A DNA stretch of 64,000 nt from Winslowiella toletana. GTDB taxonomy: Bacteria > Pseudomonadota > Gammaproteobacteria > Enterobacterales > Enterobacteriaceae. Under the pieces are notes generated by a model. The model was not told the origin of the DNA. It searched no databases and worked only from the letters and a program-made list of their open reading frames with translations. The position numbers were made by a program, and so were the translations under genes. Where the stretch lies: the NCBI RefSeq assembly GCF_032164335.1, contig NZ_CP134152.1, positions 3,968,001 to 4,032,000 of the forward strand, written 5' to 3'. Below are positions 56,996 through 64,000 of this stretch, piece after piece (position 1 is the first letter of the stretch; each line of letters starts with the position of its first letter).

Positions 56996-58072
56996 ATGAA
57001 GAAAATTATCGCCTTGCTCGTCATAGCACCGCTGTTGATCTCCTGCTCCGGTAATAAAAAAACGACTTCACACGAAGAGTGGGTCAAGGACACCAACGGT
57101 TTTGACATTTTAATGGGCCAATTTGCCCACAACATCGAGAATATTTGGGGCATCAACGAAGTGCTGATCGCCGGTCCGAAGGACTATGTAAAGTACAGCG
57201 ATCAATACTTCACCCGTAGCCATATCAATTTTGACGCCGGTAGCATCACCATTGAAACCATTGCCGGAACTAACCCGACGGCCAGCCTGCGTCAGGCGAT
57301 TATCACCACCTTGCTGATCGGTGACGATCCGGGCAATGTCGATCTCTATTCCGATGCTAACGATATTCAGATCAGTAAAGAGCCTTTGCTGTATGGTCAG
57401 GTGCTGGATAATACCGGCCAGCCGATTCGCTGGCAGGGACGCGCGGGCAACTTTGCTGACTATCTGATCCAGAACAAGCTTCAGCGCCGCACTTCCGGCA
57501 TGCATGTTATCTGGTCGGTAACTATTCCGATGGTGCCAAACCATCTGGATAAGCGTGCGCATAAATATCTGCCGATGGTGCGTAAATCAGCCGAGAAGTA
57601 CGGTGTCGATCAGTCGCTGATTCTGGCGATTATGCAGATCGAATCGAGCTTCAACCCGTATGCCGTCAGCCATGCTGATGCACTGGGCCTGATGCAGGTT
57701 GTGCAGCATACCGCCGGGGTAGATGTCTTCCGCCTGAAAGGTAAGTCGGGTAAACCCAGCCGCAGCTACCTGTTCGATCCAGAGAACAATATTGATGCCG
57801 GTACCGCTTATCTGGCGATTCTGCAAAAAAGTTATCTGTCGGGAATTTCCGATCCAACGTCCCGGCGTTACGCCGTCATCACTGCCTACAACGGCGGTGC
57901 AGGTAGCGTATTACGCATCTTCTCCAGTGATAAAAATACCGCATTTGGTAAAATTAACGCGTTATCTTCCAGCGAATTTTATCAGACTCTGGCGACGAAG
58001 CATCCGGCGGCAGAATCACGTAATTACCTGGTAAAAGTGAGTAAAGCGCAGAGAGGCTATCGCTTTTACTGA
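56996..58072 (+). CDS. mltC: MltC, membrane-bound lytic murein transglycosylase
   Basis: Outer-membrane lipoprotein that cleaves peptidoglycan glycan strands to anhydro ends. The ATG at 56996 gives 358 residues (E. coli 359). The lipoprotein signal ends at the lipobox LLISC (Cys17). An N-terminal DUF3393 domain precedes the SLT domain, with catalytic Glu216 in [13 protein letters not shown] and the GLMQV and AYNGGAG motifs. Order mutY-yggX-mltC matches E. coli. Confidence 0.96.
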   Translation: MKKIIALLVIAPLLISCSGNKKTTSHEEWVKDTNGFDILMGQFAHNIENIWGINEVLIAGPKDYVKYSDQYFTRSHINFDAGSITIETIAGTNPTASLRQAIITTLLIGDDPGNVDLYSDANDIQISKEPLLYGQVLDNTGQPIRWQGRAGNFADYLIQNKLQRRTSGMHVIWSVTIPMVPNHLDKRAHKYLPMVRKSAEKYGVDQSLILAIMQIESSFNPYAVSHADALGLMQVVQHTAGVDVFRLKGKSGKPSRSYLFDPENNIDAGTAYLAILQKSYLSGISDPTSRRYAVITAYNGGAGSVLRIFSSDKNTAFGKINALSSSEFYQTLATKHPAAESRNYLVKVSKAQRGYRFY

Positions 58073-58088
58073 GTGGGTTTTGGCAAAT

Positions 58089-58117
58089 AAAAACGGCGAG
58101 CTAAGCTCGCCGTTTTA
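58089..58117. terminator. Bidirectional terminator after mltC
   Basis: ACGGCGAGC pairs with GCTCGCCGT around a TAA loop, flanked by A-run and T-run, so it can work for mltC and, on the other strand, for the PEP-hydrolase-like gene. Confidence 0.85.
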
Positions 58118-58168
58118 GTTACGGGGTAAATCCCCTGGTGTTGGCATCAAAATGGTGCATGAAATTTT

Positions 58169-58999
58169 TTAGCGATTTAACTTTTTAAACTGCCGGGTAG
58201 TCTCGGTCAGCGCTACTTCTGTCGGCAGGCGTTCCATTGAGCTGGCGCCGTAGAAACCATCGCACAGCGGGCAGTTATCAAGAATATATTGTGCATCCTG
58301 CGGCGACGAAATCGGCCCGCCGTGGCAGAGCACAATCACATCCTCACGCACCGCCTTAGCGGCCTGCGCCCACTGAGTGATCAGCGGTACACAATCTTTC
58401 AGGCGCAGCGCGGTTTCCGCCCCGATATTACCGCCGGTAGTCAGCCCCATATGCGGCACAATGATATCCGCACCGGCCTGCGTCATCGCTATCGCATCCT
58501 GCTGATTAAACACATAGGGAGTCGTCAGCAAATCCTTCTGATGCGCCAGCCGAATCATCTCAACTTCCAGCCCGTAGCCCATGCCGGTCTCTTCCAGATT
58601 GGCGCGGAAGTTGCCGTCAATCAGCCCGACGGTCGGGAAGTTCTGCACACCGGAGAAGCCCAGCGCTTTCAGATCGTCGAGAAACTTATCGAACTGGCAA
58701 AACGGGTCAGTGCCGTTAACACCGGCCAGTACCGGCGTGTTTTTCACGACCGGCAACACCTCTTTTGCCATATCGACGACAATCTCATTGGCATTGCCGT
58801 AGGCCAGCAGCCCGGCCAGCGAACCGCGACCGGCCATGCGATAGCGGCCCGAGTTATAGATAACAATCAGATCGATACCGCCTGCTTCCTCACACTTTGC
58901 CGAAAGCCCAGTCCCTGCCCCGCCACCGATAATCGGTTCGCGGCGGGCAACCATCGCTCTGAATTTGGCTAATAATTCCTGTCGGTTAAACCCCGGCAT
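58169..58999 (-). CDS. Phosphoenolpyruvate hydrolase-like TIM-barrel protein
   Basis: TIM-barrel protein (PF09370-type) of 276 residues. Motifs include [18 protein letters not shown] (near 24-41), [18 protein letters not shown] and [11 protein letters not shown]. The substrate and reaction are not established despite the family name. It starts two bases after the stop of the Tm-1-like gene. In the tomato resistance protein Tm-1 these two domains are fused in one chain, so the pair probably works as a complex or consecutive steps. Confidence 0.85.
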   Translation of the reverse strand: MPGFNRQELLAKFRAMVARREPIIGGGAGTGLSAKCEEAGGIDLIVIYNSGRYRMAGRGSLAGLLAYGNANEIVVDMAKEVLPVVKNTPVLAGVNGTDPFCQFDKFLDDLKALGFSGVQNFPTVGLIDGNFRANLEETGMGYGLEVEMIRLAHQKDLLTTPYVFNQQDAIAMTQAGADIIVPHMGLTTGGNIGAETALRLKDCVPLITQWAQAAKAVREDVIVLCHGGPISSPQDAQYILDNCPLCDGFYGASSMERLPTEVALTETTRQFKKLNR

Positions 59000-59001
59000 G
59001 G

Positions 59002-60222
59002 CTACTTCTCCTTCGCTGTCAGGCTGCGAAATGCTGCCACCGCCGCCTCTGCAAACAGTGGATGATTGATGTTATAAGGCAATCGCTGAATTTTTCGCTG
59101 CGCGGTTTGTAACAGTTCAGCTTCCAGCGTAGTAATAAACGCCTGATTTGCCTCGGGTGACCAGAAAGGTTGCCCGACGGCATCCAGTGCGGAAAATCCG
59201 CCTTCAGGAATAAGAAATCTGACTTCACCTGCACAGCGATTCAGTTTGGCAGCAATCCATTTTGCCAGCGCCACGTTCTCTTCCGGCGTGGTACGCATCA
59301 GCGTTACCTGCGCATTGTGATGGTAAAACAGACGATCGGCATACTTCGCCGGTATCGTCGACGGATGACCAAAATTGACCATATCCAGTGCGCCACAGGA
59401 GACCACATACGGCACATGAGAGCGGGCAATAGCATCGAAGCGATCCTCACCGCAAGCCAGCACGCCACCGGCCAGTAAATCGCACACTTCCGTAGTAGTC
59501 AGATCGAGCACGCCAGACAACATACCGCTGTCGGCCAGCTTCTCCATCGCTTTACCGCCGCTGCCGGTGGCATGAAATACCAGACAATCATATTCCGCTG
59601 CCAGCGCCTGACTCACGGCCTGAATACAAGGAGTAGTAACACCAAACATCGTCAGGCCAAGCGCAGGCTTATCGGACGCGTCTGCGGCAACCTGAAACAG
59701 CACTGCGCCGGCGATTTGATGAGCAGCATTGCCAAGTACCTGACGGGAAATACGATTCAGTCCGGCCACATCGGTCACCGAATAGAGCATATTGATATCA
59801 CTGGCACCGACATAACCGGAAACATCGCCGGAAGCCATGGTTGAGACCATCAGTTTGGGAATACCCACCGGCAAAGCTTGCATCGCCGGGGTAATCAGCG
59901 CGGTGCCACCCGATCCGCCAAGGCCAATTACCCCGGCAATATCGTCACGCTGACTAAGGAAAATCTCAAATGCAGTCGCCATCTCATCAATCGCCCGGCC
60001 ACGGTCGCCGCAGAATACCGCGGACGCACCCTGGGGGTGAAAAGCGGCGACGCTTTCGGCACTGAAATCAGCCACAGAAGCGCGGCTAAGTGTCTGAGTG
60101 GACAGATCAACTGTGACGACTTTCGCTCCACAATTGGTAATCAAATCACGGACGAAATACAGTTCCATTCCTTTAGTATCTTCCGTAGCTACGGCATAGA
60201 TAAAACCATCTTTCTTCTTCAT
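59002..60222 (-). CDS. UPF0261 (Tm-1-like ATP-binding domain) protein
   Basis: Protein of 406 residues in the UPF0261 family, related to the N-terminal domain of tomato Tm-1. It has a first Rossmann-like part ([18 protein letters not shown]) and a second with [16 protein letters not shown] (near 99-114), and conserved [16 protein letters not shown] (near 216-231). The biochemical role is unknown; nucleotide binding is expected from the family. First gene of a two-gene operon divergent from a TetR regulator; neither is in the E. coli mltC-speC interval. Confidence 0.85.
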   Translation of the reverse strand: MKKKDGFIYAVATEDTKGMELYFVRDLITNCGAKVVTVDLSTQTLSRASVADFSAESVAAFHPQGASAVFCGDRGRAIDEMATAFEIFLSQRDDIAGVIGLGGSGGTALITPAMQALPVGIPKLMVSTMASGDVSGYVGASDINMLYSVTDVAGLNRISRQVLGNAAHQIAGAVLFQVAADASDKPALGLTMFGVTTPCIQAVSQALAAEYDCLVFHATGSGGKAMEKLADSGMLSGVLDLTTTEVCDLLAGGVLACGEDRFDAIARSHVPYVVSCGALDMVNFGHPSTIPAKYADRLFYHHNAQVTLMRTTPEENVALAKWIAAKLNRCAGEVRFLIPEGGFSALDAVGQPFWSPEANQAFITTLEAELLQTAQRKIQRLPYNINHPLFAEAAVAAFRSLTAKEK

Positions 60223-60507
60223 TTCTTTGGCTCAATCCTGTTATTTGTCTGAATAAAGAGTTGATAAACCTGAAATAAAAACCACAATATCCTTTGTGAT
60301 AGGAACTGTCACTTTACGCTGAGATAACAGTATCATCCATTAAATTGATAAATCAATAGAATGAAACTGATATCTCATTATCGATAATTAGCCTGGAATG
60401 ACGCCTGAATGCTTACGCAATAGCGGGAAAATGTGTGCTTATCATGCTGTTTTTTGCTCGCTTACCCGCTCATCTTCAGGCAGATTTATACTGATACAGA
60501 GGTTATT
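60223..60507. promoter_or_regulatory. Divergent regulatory region with dyad repeats
   Basis: The 285-base gap between the Tm-1-like operon and the TetR gene contains three small dyads: GATA-ACAG-TATC (60323-60334), ATTGAT-AA-ATCAAT (60344-60357) and ATTATCGATAAT (60377-60388, perfect). They are candidate operators for the TetR protein; promoters were not resolved. Confidence 0.5.
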
Positions 60508-61152
60508 GTGGTTCAAAAGGAAAACCAAGAAGGTATGTCATTGACATCAACTCGCGCACGAACGCGCCGCCTGCTAATCGATACTGCCATGCAAATGTTT
60601 GATGGTGGAGCATTTCCATCGATAAGCGAGGTGGCGCAGGCGGCACAATTGTCGCGCGCCACCGCTTATCGCTATTTTCCGACGCAAAGCGCGCTGGTGG
60701 CAGCTATCGTCAGTGAAACCCTGAGTCCAATAAACAGCTGGCAACCCACTCAGCAGGAAGCCACTGCCCGCATTGATGAGCTGCTGACATTTGCCTTTCC
60801 GCGTATGCTGCAACATGAAGGCACGCTGCGGGCTGCACTGCACCTGTCACTGACGCAGTGGGCGCAGTCGCAATCTCAGGATGCGGTACCAATCAAAGAG
60901 CGGCTGGTGCGCGGAAATCGTAAGCTGTTATTGCAGAAAGTGGTCGAGCCGCTGTCTGCCGAGCTGCCACCCGAACTGATGCAACGCGTGCTGCACTCAC
61001 TGTCACTGGTTTACGGTTCAGAGATTTTTCTGGTAATGAAGGATATCTGGGGCTGTGATAATCAGGAACTACAGGACGTGGCGAAGTGGATGGCGAAAGC
61101 CATAGTACGCCAGGCTCGGGAAGATGCGCAGTCGAAAGCGGCTTCAGCATAA
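60508..61152 (+). CDS. TetR/AcrR-family transcriptional regulator
   Basis: Regulator of 214 residues: an N-terminal TetR HTH (about 17-62, with ISEVAQAAQLSRATAYRYFP) and a C-terminal ligand-binding region. I start it at GTG 60508, five bases after AGAGG; ATG 60535 is an alternative with its SD too close. Divergent placement suggests it represses the Tm-1-like operon. It ends before a hairpin shared with convergent speC. Confidence 0.85.
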   Translation: MVQKENQEGMSLTSTRARTRRLLIDTAMQMFDGGAFPSISEVAQAAQLSRATAYRYFPTQSALVAAIVSETLSPINSWQPTQQEATARIDELLTFAFPRMLQHEGTLRAALHLSLTQWAQSQSQDAVPIKERLVRGNRKLLLQKVVEPLSAELPPELMQRVLHSLSLVYGSEIFLVMKDIWGCDNQELQDVAKWMAKAIVRQAREDAQSKAASA

Positions 61153-61159
61153 AACAAAC

Positions 61160-61182
61160 GGGGCGGCATTGAATGCCGCCCC
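61160..61182. terminator. Shared terminator of the TetR gene and speC
   Basis: Perfect 10-bp stem GGGGCGGCAT/ATGCCGCCCC with a three-base loop in the 35-base convergent gap. On the speC strand it is followed by GTTTGTTTTA. Confidence 0.7.
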
Positions 61183-61187
61183 ACACA

Positions 61188-63329
61188 TTACATCATCACA
61201 TAACCACACAGCCGCTTAACACCGCTGGCGTCGGCTTCGGCATACACCCCCTGCAATTCCGGTGAGAAGCCCGGCAGCAAATTAATGCCCTCCTCCAGCG
61301 CGAGAAAATAGCGCTGCACCGCGCCACCCCACACTTCGCCCGGCACCACGCACAGCACGCCTGGTGGATACGGCAATGCGCCTTCGGCTGCGATACGTCC
61401 CTCCGCCTGTGCGATCGGCACCAACTCCACATTGCCGCGAATAAATTCAATATTGGCATCCTGTGGGTTCATCGCCACTTTCGGCAGGCTCTGCTGACGG
61501 AACATCGCCTTCTGCAGATCTTTCACGCCATAGCTGACATACAGATCGTGCATCTCCTGACACAGACGGCGCAGGGTATAGCCCTGATAACGCGCGGCAT
61601 TCTTCCGATAAACCGTCGGCAATACCTCACACAGCAGCGCATCCTGTTTTACATGCTGCTCAAACTGCGCCAGCATTGCCACCAGATGCGCCATCTTCTC
61701 CGCGCTCTCCGCTGGCGTCAGCAGGAACAGGATCGAGTTAAGGTCGCATTTCTCCGGCACCACGCCATTTTCACGCAGATAGTTTGCCAGAATGGTCGCC
61801 GGAATACCGAATGCAGCATACTCCCCAGTGGCGGCATCAATACCCGGCGTGGTCAGCAGCAGCTTGCAAGGATCGATAATGTACTGATCGCGTGCATAAC
61901 CGTCGAAGCCGTGCCACTGCGCACCAGGCGCAAAGCTGAAATAGCGCGCATCAGCAGCGATACTTTCGGTTGGCGCATCCTGCCACGGTTTACCGTCAAC
62001 GCTGTCCGGCAGGAATGGCTTAATCATCTCGCACTTCGCCAGAATTGCCTTACGCGCATCAATCCCCAGCGTCACGCACTCATGCCACAGGCGACGCCCT
62101 GCTGCGCCCTGATGCATTTTGGCGTTAACGTCCAGCGCGGCAAACAGCGGATAAAACGGGCTGGTTGAAGCATGCAGCATAAAAGCATTATTAAGCCGTT
62201 TATGGCTACAAAAGCGCTGCTGGCCGCGAATATGGTTATCTTTCTTGTGGATCTGCGAAGTCTGCGAGAAGCCAGCCTGCTGTTTATGCACCGACTGGGT
62301 GACAAAAATACCCGGATCGTTCTCATTGAGATCGAGTAACAGCGGAGAACAGGCCTCCATCACCGGAATAAACTGCTCGTAACCAACCCAGGCGGAATCA
62401 AACAGAATGTAATCGCAGAGATGACCGATTCGGTCAACCACCTGACGCGCGTTATACACCGTGCCGTCATAGGTACCGAGCTGGATCACCGCCAGACGAA
62501 ACGGACGCGCTTCGCTGGCGCGTTCCGGTGCAACCTGTTTAATCTGCTTACGTAAATAGCGCTCGTCGAAACAGTGAGCATCAATGCCGCCAATAAAGCC
62601 AAACGGATTGCGCGCAGTTTCCAGATAAACCGGCGTGGCACCCGCCTGAATCAGTGCGCCGTGATGATTGGATTTATGGTTGTTGCGGTCAAACAGCACC
62701 AGGTCTCCGCGCGTCAGCAGCGCGTTGGTCACCACTTTATTGGCGCTGGAAGTGCCATTCAGCACAAAGTAGGTTTTATCCGCATTAAACACTTTTGCCG
62801 CAAACTTTTGCGCATCCTTCGCCGAACCTTCGTGGATCAGCAAATCACCGAGCTTAACGTCGGCATTGCACATATCGGCACGAAATACATTTTCGCCGAA
62901 GAAATCAAAGAACTGACGGCCGGCCGGATGCTTTTTAAAGAAAGCTCCGCCCTGATGCCCAGGACAGGCAAAGGTGCTGTTGCCCATCGCCACATATTTG
63001 GTCAGAGTGTCAAAAAATGGCGGCAGCAGAGTCGCTTCATACTGCGCAGCCGCCTCTTCCAGCTGGCGATCCGACTCGGCATCGCCGTTCAGCAATCCGC
63101 TCACTTCAGGCAGTGGCTGCGCCGGTTCAGCGCCTTCCAGTGCGATAAACACCGGCAGATTAAAACCGGTATGACGTAATAACGCCAGCACGCCACTGCG
63201 CGAATCAGCAACAGAGACGACCACCGCCGCCACATCGGTAAAATCAGTACTGTCCAGCGTCACAATATCACGCTGGGTATGGAGGTTTGGCGCAGCGTAG
63301 GCGCTGGCAGCAATTTTTAGTGTTGTCAT
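61188..63329 (-). CDS. speC: Biosynthetic ornithine decarboxylase
   Basis: PLP enzyme making putrescine from ornithine. The 713 residues (E. coli SpeC 711) contain an N-terminal response-regulator-like wing domain (about 1-105), the catalytic core starting at GNSTFACPGHQGGAFFKKHP, the PLP Lys in SVHKQQAGFSQTSQ and the C-terminal GVLCVVPGEVWGG. The N-terminus differs from E. coli but the body is nearly identical. A 52-codon ORF overlaps its start codon. Confidence 0.96.
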   Translation of the reverse strand: MTTLKIAASAYAAPNLHTQRDIVTLDSTDFTDVAAVVVSVADSRSGVLALLRHTGFNLPVFIALEGAEPAQPLPEVSGLLNGDAESDRQLEEAAAQYEATLLPPFFDTLTKYVAMGNSTFACPGHQGGAFFKKHPAGRQFFDFFGENVFRADMCNADVKLGDLLIHEGSAKDAQKFAAKVFNADKTYFVLNGTSSANKVVTNALLTRGDLVLFDRNNHKSNHHGALIQAGATPVYLETARNPFGFIGGIDAHCFDERYLRKQIKQVAPERASEARPFRLAVIQLGTYDGTVYNARQVVDRIGHLCDYILFDSAWVGYEQFIPVMEACSPLLLDLNENDPGIFVTQSVHKQQAGFSQTSQIHKKDNHIRGQQRFCSHKRLNNAFMLHASTSPFYPLFAALDVNAKMHQGAAGRRLWHECVTLGIDARKAILAKCEMIKPFLPDSVDGKPWQDAPTESIAADARYFSFAPGAQWHGFDGYARDQYIIDPCKLLLTTPGIDAATGEYAAFGIPATILANYLRENGVVPEKCDLNSILFLLTPAESAEKMAHLVAMLAQFEQHVKQDALLCEVLPTVYRKNAARYQGYTLRRLCQEMHDLYVSYGVKDLQKAMFRQQSLPKVAMNPQDANIEFIRGNVELVPIAQAEGRIAAEGALPYPPGVLCVVPGEVWGGAVQRYFLALEEGINLLPGFSPELQGVYAEADASGVKRLCGYVMM

Positions 63330-63484
63330 AGCACAAATCCCAGATTAAACAGGATGAGTGGGTGCCAAAGGCACGGCAATGGGAAATCGCTTCCCGGCGT
63401 AAGTGTCTTAAATCGAAAAAGCATTGGGTTCAGCTTTAACCGCCAGACATCAGTAAAACCAGATCGCGTCTGTTTTTTACTCAT
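63326..63484 (-). CDS. Candidate upstream ORF overlapping the speC start
   Basis: A 52-codon frame (ATG at 63484) ends at a TGA that overlaps the speC ATG (ATGA), the usual geometry of translational coupling. The peptide starts MSKKQTRSGFTDVWRLKLNP, is basic at first and hydrophobic at the end (LILFNLGFVL). No good Shine-Dalgarno precedes it, which weakens the call. It may be a leader peptide, part of a dispersed repeat, or chance. Confidence 0.3.
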   Translation of the reverse strand: MSKKQTRSGFTDVWRLKLNPMLFRFKTLTPGSDFPLPCLWHPLILFNLGFVL

Positions 63485-64000
63485 GCCTGAAAGCAAGCAT
63501 CAGAAAGCCTCACCGCATGATGAGAGCGTGTATCGATGGGGTCTGACAGAGGATCGTTCGCGCATGCTGCGACATCAAAAGATGGCGGGAACAAGTGCTC
63601 TGATTCAGCATTGAACCGTTCATAGCGGCGACCTCAGTTAAGTGAAATGATGGGGCATCAAAATTTGCGCAATAATCGCATTTTTTAATTTTCGCTACAA
63701 CCCACATACTGAATTAATTGCAACTGAGGTATCATTTATAACATATTGATAATTATAGAATTATCGAAGCGCGAATAATTAAAAACTGTTTTATTATCCG
63801 ATAGTTATGCGGATTTATGCAATATTGTAAGTTTTGCCGACATCATATTGAGTGCCATTTTTTCCCGAACAAAGGCCGAGGGCAAAACCAGCCCCAGCCG
63901 ACCAATTATTATCCGACAACTGGCTTTTTTCACCACAAACTGATGGAAAAGAGTGCAATCAGTCAGCATTCACAACAAAAGCATTTGACGCATTTCTCCC
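63330..64000. other. Region upstream of speC to window edge (671 bp)
   Basis: Aside from the overlapping ORF, no gene is supported. From about 63660 the DNA is AT-rich and contains an 18-bp inverted repeat (63748-63765) and an 11-base direct repeat TTATTATCCGA at 63791 and 63906. A divergent gene may begin beyond the right edge. Confidence 0.55.
63748..63765. repeat. Perfect 7-4-7 inverted repeat
   Basis: GATAATT-ATAG-AATTATC in the AT-rich DNA about 420 bases upstream of speC. Operator-like in size, but it could be chance given local AT content. Confidence 0.4.

Noticed and set aside
1-64000. CRISPR arrays, tRNA or rRNA genes, insertion sequences, prophage or attachment sites
   Set aside because: No direct-repeat arrays, cloverleaf-like or rRNA blocks, transposase or integrase frames were seen on either strand.

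Overview
The window looks like chromosomal backbone of a gamma-proteobacterium of the order Enterobacterales, most likely family Erwiniaceae (Erwinia/Pantoea-like). This rests on gene order and on close resemblance of most proteins to their E. coli counterparts; the species cannot be named from the sequence. Nearly every gene is intact. There are no tRNA or rRNA genes, insertion sequences, integrases or CRISPR arrays.

Backbone, left to right: ubiI(partial)-ubiH-pepP-ygfB (ubiquinone hydroxylation and aminopeptidase P), zapA-6S RNA-fau, serA, rpiA, argP, yggE, argO, mscS, fbaA-pgk-epd (lower glycolysis and erythrose-4-phosphate oxidation), tktA and loiP. After a catabolic island come speB and speA (agmatine route to putrescine), metK, galP, sprT, endA, rsmE-gshB, yqgE-ruvX, a PilT-like ATPase, yggS-yggT-rdgB-hemW, then a giant gene. 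The backbone resumes with yggN, yggL-trmB and mutY-yggX-mltC. It ends with a two-gene Tm-1-like operon, a TetR regulator and speC. Four genes of polyamine supply (speA, speB, speC, metK) lie in the window.

Three blocks interrupt the E. coli-like order. (1) 18.2-31.0 kb, between loiP and speB: fourteen same-strand genes encode a three-component Rieske oxygenase (ferredoxin, oxygenase, FAD reductase), a two-domain extradiol-type ring-cleavage dioxygenase, an alpha/beta hydrolase, two SDRs, an aldehyde dehydrogenase, a ThDP enzyme, an aspartate-dehydrogenase-like protein, a cupin, an MFS transporter, a small unknown protein and an IclR regulator. This reads as an aromatic meta-cleavage pathway of unknown substrate. 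The AT-rich DNA ahead of it carries four copies of the palindrome GTTTCA-N4-TGAAAC, one just downstream of a good sigma70-type promoter, so an operator array for the embedded IclR regulator is likely. (2) 47.2-53.4 kb, between hemW and yggN: a 2074-residue protein without a signal peptide, with a helical Ala/Gln-rich N-terminal half, a hydrophobic segment and five C-terminal LysM-like repeats. Its gene is compositionally mosaic. (3) 58.2-61.2 kb, between mltC and speC: UPF0261 (Tm-1-like) and PEP-hydrolase-like TIM-barrel genes, divergent from a TetR regulator; the plant virus-resistance protein Tm-1 fuses the same two domains.

Small features: likely leader or overlapping ORFs at speA (including a yqgB-like one) and speC, Met boxes before metK, a GalR-like operator next to a CRP-like site before galP, and several intrinsic terminators. 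Start codons were chosen by ribosome binding site and family length, so several genes begin downstream of the longest open frame.
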